Shown: positions 54,397 through 64,000 of the stretch, in pieces
Layout of the letters: each line of letters starts with the position of its first letter
Numbering within the stretch: position 1 is the first letter of the stretch
Assembly: GCA_024734495.1 (NCBI GenBank)
Contig: JALMQS010000061.1
Coordinates: 10,498,605-10,562,604 of the forward strand
Reading direction: 5' to 3'
Source: Forficula auricularia
Taxonomy: Eukaryota; Arthropoda; Insecta; Dermaptera; Forficulidae
Length of the DNA: 64,000 bases
Notes under the pieces: model-generated
What the model was told of the DNA's origin: nothing
Seen by the model: only the letters and a program-made list of their open reading frames with translations
Databases searched by the model: none
Position numbers and translations under genes: made by a program

Positions 54397-54572
54397 GGGG
54401 GATCGGGTAGGCTAGGCGGTAGCATGTCAGCCAGCTAACCAAGAGGACCCGAGTTCGAATCCGACTCGAGGCATCCGGCTAAAATCTGACCCCCGAGGTA
54501 GAGACAAATTTAAATAAAATAATTAGTATCGTAAATGGCTTATGGCTAGAAAGGCCGAAAAGCCAAAAAAAA
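54397..54572 (+). mobile_element. tRNA-derived SINE, copy 3, with 12-bp target duplication
   Basis: Same family as 5737 and 42335. B box AGTTCGAATCC near 54450; end TGGCTAGAAAGGCCGAAAAG and A tail. ACCTACTAATTT is at 54385-54396 and 54573-54584, exactly flanking. Confidence 0.9.
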
Positions 54573-54611
54573 ACCTACTAATTTTTTCTTTTCTTTTTTA
54601 TTTATTTATTT

Positions 54612-54648
54612 GAGATTATAATTTCGAAGATCTTGACTTCATCATTAA
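54612..54648 (-). ncRNA. Degraded hammerhead-like motif
   Basis: Minus strand: AATGATGAAGTC, AAG, ATCTTC, GAAATTATAATCTC. It is the 29886-type motif with point changes in CTGATGA and stem III. Confidence 0.4.
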
Positions 54649-54954
54649 TATAAATATTCCACAGTGATGTTTAATAAAATTTTAGTTAGAAGTGAATTTA
54701 CTTGTTTATTAAAATCTAAAAATGATAAATTCATTATTTTTATTTCATTTCTGTAATACGTAATACTTGAAGCTAAAATAATTCAATAATATAGTCTAAA
54801 TAAAAATATTTATGTATATTAAAGAAAAGACACAATCTTTAATTTATTCTCATCTGCTACTCAGCTCAAAATTTAAATTTGACTTTAAATATTTTTCTGA
54901 AATATAATATAACAAAAATCATATTTTTAAAATAAAGAAGGAATAAATAGAATA

Positions 54955-56625
54955 GAATAAAATATAATACACTAAAGGGTATAAAATAATTATCTTATTT
55001 AGTTACAAATAAACGACGAAATATTAATATGAAATCCCTTTTTGAAGTCGGTCCCAAACAAACTATATAAGCGAGAAAGTAAGATCCGTCGAGTTCGGTT
55101 CATAAAATGTATATGTTTCGCACCGACTTCAAAAAGGGATTTCATGTTAATATTTCGTCGTTTATTTGTAATTAAATAAGAAAATTATTTTATACCTTTT
55201 AGTGCATATTATTTTATTTTTGAGTTCTTATTATTTTATTTGTTGCATTTAATTTTTTTGAAGTCGGTTTTATTTATTTTTTTTGTAAAAATTATTTTTC
55301 TTTTTTTCTTTTTAGTGATGTTATTAATAGTGACTTAAGATAATACCTTGCATGCATCTCGCAAGAGAAAGCGTCGGGCGAATGAATCAGAAAATGATAA
55401 TAAAATTCAATTCATAAATAGAGAAATTATCTAGAAACTTTTGCGGGTTTTAAATGAATGTTTTAAGTTTTTTTATAAAAGATTTTATTTATTATAATTT
55501 CGATTATTTGGTCATAAGAATTGGAGATTTACGTTATTTCGTCATTGGTCATATCTTCAGAGCTTGACCAAATTAATATGGTACTACCCGTATGGTACCC
55601 TCTTTCCAATAAAAATATCTGGTTTCTTCGCCAATTGTGAACCGATTTTGATGATTATTTTGCATTGGGTTCAGTATAGTTTTCGATTGGTACCACATAA
55701 ATTTCATTGGTATTGGACCTTTTTTGCTATGTATGTTCGCCCATAACTTCTTTGTTTATGAACTGATTTTAATGATTCTTTCTGCGTATGGATCAGTATA
55801 GCTCCAAGGTAGTCAGGACACCTAACTATTTATTTATTTATTTATTTTATTTATGTTCAGCGAGAACTTTTGCCACGTGGACCGATTTTGATGATTCTTT
55901 TTTTATTGGAAAGGGGGTACCTTATGGGTGGTCCCATATTAATTTGGTCAAGTTCTGATGATATGATCAACGACGAAATAATGTAAATCTCCAATTCTTA
56001 TGAGCAAATAATCGAAATTATGATAAATAAAGTCTTTTATAAAAAAAAAAAAAACAATTCATTTTAATCCAGAATACGTTTCGAGAGAATTTCTATATTT
56101 ATGAATTAAATTTTATTATCATTTTCTGATTTATTCGCCTGACGCTTTCTTTACGAGATGAATGCAAGGTATTATCTTAAGTCACTAAAAAAGAGAAAAT
56201 AAAAATAATTTTTATAAAAAAAATAAAACCGACTTCAAAAAAATTAAATGTTACAAATAAAATAATAAGAACTCAAAATAAAATAAAATGCACTAAAAGG
56301 TATACAATAATTATCTAATTTAGTTACAACTAAACCACGAAATATTTACATGAAATCACTTTTTGAAGTCGGTGCTAAACAAACTATATAAGTGAGCTTA
56401 CCCGCCAAACTTACTAAGTAAGATCCGTCGAGTTCGATTTATAAAATATATATGTTTAGGCACCGACTTCAAAAAGTGATTTCATGTAAATATTCGTGGT
56501 TTAGCTGTAACTAAATTAGATAATTATTTTATACCTTTTAGTGCATTTTATTTGATTTTTGAGTTCTTATTATTTTATTTGTCCCATTTAATTTTTTCGA
56601 GGTCGGTTTTATTTTTTTTTTATAA
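54955..56625. repeat. 1.7-kb palindrome built of family C foldbacks
   Basis: Two family C foldbacks (about 54955-55280, centre 55075, and 56215-56625, centre 56400) bracket a larger inverted pair: GACTTAAGATAATACCTTGC (55331) is mirrored near 56165, and ATAAGAATTGGAGATTTACG (55514) by CGTAAATCTCCAATTCTTAT (reading ATGTAAATCTCC at 55980). The 400-bp centre is family C body. Confidence 0.7.
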
Positions 56626-56639
56626 AAATTTTAATAATA

Positions 56640-58865
56640 AAAACTAAATACCTTACTTAAAAGCTGAATATTATAAACTAAAAGAGAAAATCTACAAGTT
56701 TCTTTGGATAATACTAGCAAAATTATCATTACCGGGTTCCCCTCTCCTCTAGCCTAAGTTCACTCACCGAGCGTTATTAACTACCGTTGAATAGAATAGA
56801 GCGTGCGGGTATGCATGCTACTTGGGCTCTTAATAATCTTTTTCCCCGAGTGTTTAATTCAGCCAATTAAAACTAGTATCTCTACCCATCCCTCATATTT
56901 CTTCTTAATTTCTCTGAACTAATCCTCCTTTTCTCATCTATTGTTTTTCAAAGATTGCAATTAACCGGAATTCGTATTTCAATCTCTTACAATTTTACGC
57001 CAGAGACTTCAATGCGTCTTTAAACACTTTTATGGAGTTCAATTTCTTGTATTAACTTAAAAACCATTCTAAACAAGACATTAATTGTTCTCTTAGAATC
57101 TAGTTAATTGTTAAAAACCATCAATTGAGGATAATTACTCTAATTAAAACATCCTACTCATATGAACTGGATTGATGAGTGAATTGCTTGCTTAGAAAAA
57201 AAATAGCTTGGTAATTATTTTCATTTCATAGGATTACTCACGTTTCTAATGTTTATCAAAACAAACCAGAACTGCAAGCATTATCATAAAGAACTTCGAA
57301 ACATTGAAGAGCCACTAAATATTGAATTATTATAAATGATACAAGTGAATTCAACACGGAATCCTAAACAGATTAAAATAATGGGGACGGCATATTTGGA
57401 ATACTCTGTGAAATATTCTACTTTAAATATAGTCAGACAATGATGACAAAGCGCGGACAATCTGATATATTTTAGATAACAGAGTTAAAATAAATCAACA
57501 TTTGATACTATAATTAAATTTTATTTATAGATTAAATTAGAAAATGTAAGTTTATGCAAGTCTTATTTAAGCAGCCAGCTTCTTGGCAATGATATAAATT
57601 CTTTAAAGGTTGATTTTCTAGCGAAGATAGAGTGTATCAATTTCTATACTATCTTGCACTTCCTCAATCTATCAACATGACTGGAATTAGAACAGTTATT
57701 ATATACCACTAACACACAATGTTTATGGTCACCTATTCATATTGTTCCTCATCTTACAAGATAAATGGGCTAAGGAACTTCCCACATGCCAAATCCGTTA
57801 AGCAAATTTGTTTAGTATTTTTCACTAAAACAAATATAATTTTGCAATTAAGCTTAAAATAAAAAAAAGCATTCTTTTGATGTTGTTTTTTTCTCTCTCA
57901 AGGATTGTAAAAACAAAGAGAGTATTTGATTTCATTGAAATAAAACAACTTTTGTAAGACGGGATACATTTCGAGTGTTGAGAGCTCAAGAGGACCTTTT
58001 TAGGTCTAAACAAGGGCTAGAGTCGCTTGGAATTTACAAACGATCTGGTTAAATCTAGATTGTAATTTTAATTTTGACTGATTACAAATGAGTAATTTTT
58101 GATAGAAATATAACACATGGCTTGTCAGAATAAAGCATGACAGATTCTGAAAATTCCGAAATATGATATGTTCCCGGTCTACTTAGAAGCAATGAAATCC
58201 CTGAAGCCTGTACTCATAAATATTAAAGAAATAATTATTAGTTATTGAATAGTAAATTCAATTATCCATTTTAGAAGTAAGATAATAAAACAATTGGTCC
58301 TGTGAAGAATTACTAGATTCGTTTGAATTGATATTGAATAAGGGATGATGGATGACTCAGGTGAATGAATAAAATTAGAAATACTGAAAAGACTTGGTAA
58401 ACATTTTTTGAAATCAGTCTGTTGCCCCTCCTCCGTAGTATAATGAATCATAAATACATATAATCTTTGAAAAATCATTGTCTATAACGTCTGTGATTGA
58501 TGGAAGTAATAGGTTCCAAGCCATGAGCACTTGGGTATTATGATATCAATAACTTGAAGATGTCCTGTGGAATAGGATTCAAAAAGATGTAATTAAACTA
58601 GAAAATTTCACTTAATTTTCTAAGATCAATTCTTTCTTACTTTTAAAAATTTTCTTTGGAAACCTATACCGTAAAATTATTTACTTTTATTGATTTTTTT
58701 AATTACATTTTTATTGGTCTCTTAACTTTCATTGTATCATATATAACTGATTTCATTTTTTCTCTTTTTTTAAAACGACCAAATTTGAAGAAAATTAAAG
58801 AATAAAAGTTACTAAATCATAATTCAATTGGAAGTTTCTTTTTGCCGAGAGTAGCAGAATTTTTA
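56640..58865. other. AT-rich sequence without recognised features
   Basis: 2.2 kb, one of the longer stretches without repeats. Small frames at 57825-58013 and 58242-58478 (minus) have no family resemblance. Confidence 0.4.
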
Positions 58866-58869
58866 TAAA

Positions 58870-59080
58870 TTAAACGAGACAATAAAAGAGTGTGACTTCC
58901 TGTCTTCTGCTGGAAAAATAAATGTTTTATTTATTTATAAAGAGACTAGAGTTTCTGAGGGCTTTGCCCTCTTCATTAGTCCATTACAATTTATTCACAG
59001 GAATTGATGTAGTCTCTTTATAAATAAATAAAAAATTTATTTTTCCAGCAGAAGACACACTCTTTTATTGTCTCCTTTAA
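58870..59080. mobile_element. 211-bp inverted-repeat element with hammerhead-like motif
   Basis: Arms GAGACAATAAAAGAGTGT / CACTCTTTTATTGTCTC and GTCTTCTGCTGGAAAAATAA against its complement, related to 44578-44706. One ribozyme-like motif lies between the arms on the minus strand. Confidence 0.7.
58942..58979 (-). ncRNA. Hammerhead-like motif with core substitution
   Basis: Minus strand: CTAATGA (G5 of the core changed), extra A, stem II GAGGGC/GCCCTC with AAA loop (six perfect pairs), an extra A, GAAA, CTCTAG, TC. A perfect stem II beside a mutated box suggests recent loss. Confidence 0.5.
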
Positions 59081-60204
59081 TACATGACAATTATTAAAAA
59101 AGTTTTTTTAACATATGTAAGATGGATGATACAAAACGACCCTGAATTTCCATTTAAGAGAATATTTATTCTTTAATTAGTAAATGGTTGTAATTTTCAT
59201 CAAATGCATAAAAATCTTTAAAATATTTGAAGGTTTCCGATATTATTTTTATTAACAAACATGTTGAATGATTAGAGTTGTTGAAACATATATCTAGAGT
59301 AGATTTTTATAACTTTTTCTGATTATTCTCCTCGATTAAACAAACAGATGACTACTTTCATTTTTTAATTAACCTTGAAGAAAATGTATTTATGCACATT
59401 TTTAAATGAAAATTAAAAATCGAGCTAATAGGGACGAAATCGAAAGTTACCTTCGCAAGCGAGTTTTCATAATATTCCATTTGTGACACATTTTCTCAAT
59501 GAGGCCGCTCGTGTTGAACTTGGACATCAAGATTTACACACAGATGGTGCAATCAACGTATGCATTCTTATCATTATCACTACTAATTTTATTAAACTTT
59601 ACCTTCAGTCCCGAAGAGAAAAGAATCTTCCTTTGATATATTAATTTAAATAATTGTTAGAAGCGATCCTCAATCTGGCTCTCGAAAGCCCAAATGTTCG
59701 GACCTATAATAATATAGTGAGCCTTAAATGTTTAAATAGATAATGAATAAATTACAAAACAAAATTATAAATTATAAATTTTATAAATAAATACATAAAT
59801 AAAATCTTAAATTGATAATTAGCCCAGCCTTCAATGACCTTATGTCACGTCACGAAAGATTTTTGTTCCATGTGATATTTCTATGTCAGTTAGGATTGTC
59901 ACAAATCTCAAAAAACAGATTTTACTTCACTTAGGCGATTCTTGAGGAATCTATGCTTTGAACATGTTAATTATGATCGATGACTATATGTACTAAAGAC
60001 TGTTATATTTATAAATTATCAAGTATATTTTATATCATTCAGAGATATTATTCACATGATGAATGCATTCGGAACCATCAAAAGTTGAGCTACATGAAGT
60101 GATGTTAGTTTTCAGATAGGTAAAATCGAAGGGTGAACCGCGATTGGAATTCGGTGTACACCGTCTTTGGAATTATTTTGGAATTCAGTAGATAATGCCC
60201 CTTC
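59081..60204. other. AT-rich sequence without recognised features
   Basis: No gene or repeat end supported. Confidence 0.4.
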
Positions 60205-60212
60205 ATCTATTG

Positions 60213-60597
60213 CAAGGGTGGCTTGCGAGCCGCATGCGGCTCTTCAGTCAATCTTGTGCGACTCTTGAACCCTCTTGAATAATACTGATTTTAAAAAGTA
60301 TAATAATTAAATTAAAAAAATAATAATACAAAAACTAACAAACAACTAACAGCCAATATAAACACTCGTAAAAGCAATTCTCAAAAGTAAAATGTTATTT
60401 CTTTTTTTATTGTAATTGAACACTAATGTTATACGTAAGTAGAGCAAAAAATAAATCTTACTTCATTTATATTTTATAACATAAAAAATGTGTCTTTTTT
60501 TAAAATAAACCATTAATTAATCTCCAAACGATGTGGCTCCCTTTGAACAGTTTTATAAATTTGGGGTTCCCAAAGTTAATGTTAGTGGCCACCCCTG
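60213..60597. mobile_element. 385-bp non-autonomous hAT element
   Basis: Ends CAAGGGTGGC and GGCCACCCCTG form the terminal inverted repeat, and ATCTATTG is duplicated at 60205-60212 and 60598-60605, the 8 bp expected of hAT. Subterminal GCGAGCCGCATGCGGCTCTT is palindromic. No transposase. Confidence 0.85.
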
Positions 60598-60605
60598 ATC
60601 TATTG

Positions 60606-62510
60606 TCTTCTACTTGGAAATCAAAGTGGTAGTGGAAGTAAGTGTACACGATATTAGGTCGCGGTTCACCCCTCATCTAAGGCTCTGTTTGTTGTATGTT
60701 CTCTATTACTGTTTCTATTCCATTGTGCATGCGAAAAAAATTGGGGGTAAAAATGTCAGCTTTTTCAAGCCTCAGTACGTACTCACTGCTCCAAATTTTG
60801 GATATTTGTAAATATTTTTTACAAATTTTGGATATTTGTAAATATTTTTTCGTAGCCAAGCTAGAAAGCAGAATCTAAGTAGTTTATTAACACAAACATT
60901 TTAGACTTATGGATAATTTTTATTACATGCCAGAAGGGTTGTATTCACCTATCTCGAGATTTAAACGCCAGTGTCAAAAAGTAATCCGGCCCAATGACTT
61001 TTACATGCGTAAACAATTTTTACTCAAATATTTAATCTTCATGATTGAAAGAAGACGGATAAGCAGTGAGGTTGCACTCAAGTTCAATTCCCAATAGAGT
61101 AAATTCAATCCTTCTGTCATGTAATAACAATTATCCATAACAGTTCGCATTCAGTAGGTGACAATATCTCGTGATTTTTTTTTTAGAAATCGTAAGTCTG
61201 CTTCTATCGACATTTTGTATTTTTATATTCATTCGTGCCATATGTCAGCTCATTAGCTACACCCGTTCAGCAGCTCCCCGTGTATGGTAATGATACCATT
61301 TTTACCTGATTTTATTCATTTTTCAACAGGTGTTTTTAAGCCAAAATATAATCTGTAGTTTGATTTTTGGAACCAGAAATAATATTCCACTATCTTCTTA
61401 TTGAATTATCATGAGTATCGGATTGTAGACAGACCAACAGATAACTAGGAAAAAATCTTGGTTTAAAATGATTTTTCGCCACGTTACAGACAATTCTAAT
61501 ATGAATAAGTAAAACAAAACAATTGAAATTTTTTAATTAAATTTAATAATCAGGCCGTCCTGACCATAAGGTTTAATTAGACTTGAGGAGGGCACAATAT
61601 TTATGCCTCTTGTTTAGCAATCCTAAGGATTAAAAGAGGAAAGAAAAAGAAGAAATTAAAAAAAGGAATTGAGAAATTACAAATTTTTTGATTAATATAA
61701 ATTTCTTAATTATAAATCTCTTTATTTTATTATCTATCTTCTAAATTGAAATTAATAAAATACTAGATTTAATTCATAGTGCAACAACAATATTATGAGA
61801 TTTTTAAACTCCTGATACAAAAGTTTCATGCGAGTTTTTATTATCATAAAACTACCTTGTAAATGAAAGCAAATCGTGACACAAATATTTTACGAGATAA
61901 AAGTCTGATGAAACTCATATTTTATTGATCCCACCCACATAGAAACGTAGAAATATAGAGACGTAGAAACATAGAAACTTGTTTAGAATTTAAAATATCG
62001 ATTTTCTATACATTTTTTTCTTTTATAGAATTATTTTATTAAGTCATTATCTGTGAGTTTATCAATCAATCTTGACTCTTAGTTTATCCTAATCAACAGA
62101 GATTACTATTCCTCCGGACATTATTCTTGTTTCGTGTTTATTTTTACTAGAGTTCTGTTTCTTTTCTACATCCTTTTGTTTTGGCGATTCTATTTTCTCT
62201 TACTTGTTTAAATAATCCTTCTAGAACATTATTAACTAATAATCTCTCAGAGAGATTCGTTTGTAACTTCCTATCTGGAAATGTGCTATTTAGATATATT
62301 GGATTAAATCCGTTTGCATTTTAATGATTTTCATCATATTTCAATAAAACATTGGCCCGACATTCTATACAAAAAATTGTTGATTCGCTCACACTTTTTA
62401 CTTAAACTTTTAATCATTAACTTAAATTACGTCAATGAGATGAACATATTTAACACCTGAAATTCTTGGTAAAAAGATAAAAAATACTTCAAAATTATAT
62501 TATATCCAGG
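60606..62510. other. AT-rich sequence; short tandem repeats
   Basis: A 30-bp unit (AAATTTTGGATATTTGTAAA) is duplicated at 60791-60850, and an AGAAACGTAG-like microsatellite is at 61942-61980. The small open frames at 60614-61097 overlap the duplication or show no family resemblance. Confidence 0.4.
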
Positions 62511-62723
62511 GTCTATTAGAACACGGACAAGAGGGATAGCTGCCCTGGGCATCACATTTTTAGGGGCCTCATAATAAATTAATTTGTTAATTTTGAAGCA
62601 AGCAAAGTTTCTCTTAAATAAATATAAAATAAAATCGTTTTTATTTTCATGAATAGATATCTCTTCAGTCTAATTACATGAAGATATGAGAAAAAGATCA
62701 CTCAAGCAAATTACTGTTCTTTA

Positions 62724-63018
62724 TCTCTATATATATAAAATGGAAAAGTATGTATATATGTTTGTATGATCCAAACGATCTGATTGGCCAGTGCATAGCC
62801 AATGGAAAAGCGTTAAATTATTAGAACGATTCTGATTGGTCAGATAGTGATCGTGATTAGCCAATGTATAAATCTTTCCTTATTGAATCAATTTCATTCA
62901 GCACATTCTTTCAATACTTACAGTATCATTTTAAATTTCAATTATTAAATTGGAATGAACGAGACGCTCCCCGCCAGGGGCTAGGTGACGCCGGGCTGAA
63001 GGCCCGATCGTAAACTAG
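62724..63018 (+). mobile_element. 295-bp non-autonomous Helitron with canonical ends
   Basis: 5' end TCTCTATATATATAAAATGG preceded by A (62723). The 3' end has hairpin GCCGGGC TGAA GGCCCGA-type, then TCGTAAACTAG, followed by T (63019). TC...CTAG with a hairpin ~10 bp upstream and A|T insertion is the textbook Helitron structure. GAACGAGACGCTCCCCGCCA near the 3' end resembles the GC-rich 3' part of the other Helitron family (GACGC-GCCCGCCAGGG). No coding sequence. Confidence 0.8.
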
Positions 63019-63875
63019 TGGAGTATATTATGAAATTATTTCTATCAAAGTTTCTCACCCGACAACATATATGTTGTATATATATATATATATATCAAAT
63101 CACAGTTTCTTAGAGGAAAGACCATCATGAGTTTAAAATACACTGACAAGGAAAAAAAATTCCAGAGAAAATTTTGAAATTATTGTAAAATGTCAATCAT
63201 ACATATCGTTTATATATGGTATGTGTGTACTTAAGTTATAGGTTTGACTATATAAATGCAAGCTGGCTAAAAAACATTAAATCTTATATGTTTAAAATTC
63301 CATCACTCAATTTGTTCAACGTATTTGACGATATTTGCCTTTCAAGAACGGAAAGTTTACTTTTCACTTGAGACGCCCACTCCATAAATACAGGTGTCAC
63401 AAAACTCACAAATCTTTCATCATCTTTTGTTTTAAAGTAAAGTAAAGAAACATAAATTCTCGAAAGATTTTTTTTCCTTTCATTACAAAAGGAAAAAAAT
63501 ATATTTTTGTGTAAATATAATGAAATGAAAAACATTTACAATATCGGCTGACACTGTCGGAGTCTGCGAGTAGCGTTGTAATTCGATATATCTCAATATC
63601 ATAGAACTCTATAATTATTCTTCGTTATTTTAATTAATATAATGATAATATTTTTAAGTAAAACTTAACATTTTTCATATTTGGAAATAGATGCAATTAT
63701 ATTTTTTTTATAATAAATACGACCCTCTTAAACGCCTTACATTAACATGCTAAATATATGGAGAATTTCGATTCATTACGTTACCAGATTTCCTGGGTCC
63801 AAAAATCCAGTCAAATTTTGCGGGTCTCCTCGAAAACAAATAATAATTTTTTCTCGACATATTAATATTATTTTT
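63019..63875. other. AT-rich sequence without recognised features
   Basis: A (TA)n run lies near 63076-63092. No gene supported. Confidence 0.4.
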
Positions 63876-63877
63876 AC

Positions 63878-64000
63878 TTTACCATACAGGATATGGTCAA
63901 GTATTGTAATCGTGCATGAAAAAAGTGTTTTTTTCCTTCTTTTTTCGAAATATCTAAAAAACGGCTGAAATTATTTTGATTAAAAAAATTGAGCGAAACC
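63878..64000 (+). repeat. Family A repeat, 5' end, cut by window edge
   Basis: ACTTTACCATACAGGATATG, GTCAAGTATTGTAATCGTGC and AAAAAACGGCTGAAATTATT match 42630-42760 almost base for base. Confidence 0.7.

Noticed and set aside
60614..61097. Cluster of 60-65 codon frames
   Set aside because: Partly mirror images across a 30-bp tandem repeat; no family resemblance.

Overview
The window looks like intergenic or intronic DNA from an arthropod, most likely an insect. It is very AT-rich (about 70% by eye). It has no long open reading frame and no bacterial gene structure. It is full of eukaryotic transposable elements in many states of decay: non-LTR retrotransposon 3' fragments, a Ty3/Gypsy fragment, mariner and hAT DNA transposons, Helitron-like elements, tRNA-derived SINEs, a ~118-bp satellite and many foldback elements. 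I cannot name the species. All family assignments come from reading motifs; no database search was possible.

Layout. 1-757: right end of a satellite-bearing Helentron-like element, split by a truncated LINE. 1000-2330: palindromic element and two low-complexity repeat families, called A and B here. 2430-2769: the only good candidate for host-gene sequence, a GC-richer patch with an initiator-like site, a short start-codon reading frame and a splice donor. 3830-4520: nested inverted repeats carrying hammerhead-ribozyme-like motifs. 5737-9960: SINE, tandem repeats, a TIR element, families A and B, a LINE fragment. 10790-14190: family C repeats and scrambled Gypsy pieces. 14430-18570: Helentron-like concatemer with ~118-bp satellite arrays that switch orientation. 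18980-26240: foldback, LINE fragment, two hAT elements (one holding back-to-back mariner ends), SINE. 27900-31290: satellite, Helitron, SINE interrupted by a retrocopy, ribozyme-bearing palindrome, family B. 32109-34376: hAT and a LINE insertion, both with clean target duplications. 35180-44710: ribozyme-like repeats, SINEs, LINE RT fragment, Helitron, family A. 46181-50612: ribozyme-bearing palindrome, Helitron, 0.7-kb palindrome. 51850-56640: LINE fragment, then a nest of family C, a Helentron-like deletion derivative and a SINE. 58870-63020: foldback, hAT, mini-Helitron. 63878-64000: family A.

The most interesting theme is a set of about fourteen short motifs with the architecture of a type I hammerhead self-cleaving ribozyme: CTGANGA, one extra base, a hairpin, GAAA, a minimal palindromic stem III and a TH cleavage site. 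In several loci they sit in mirrored pairs inside palindromes, one on each strand. Penelope-like retroelements are known to carry hammerheads in their terminal repeats, so these are probably non-autonomous relatives, but no Penelope RT or GIY-YIG domain is present here. A second theme is rolling-circle elements: a Helentron-like family that has taken up or generated a satellite, and a three-copy Helitron family with unusual termini whose A|T insertion sites can be read from flanks and from an empty-site comparison.

If the splice donor at 2764 is real, much of the window may be first-intron sequence of a plus-strand gene; this is speculative.
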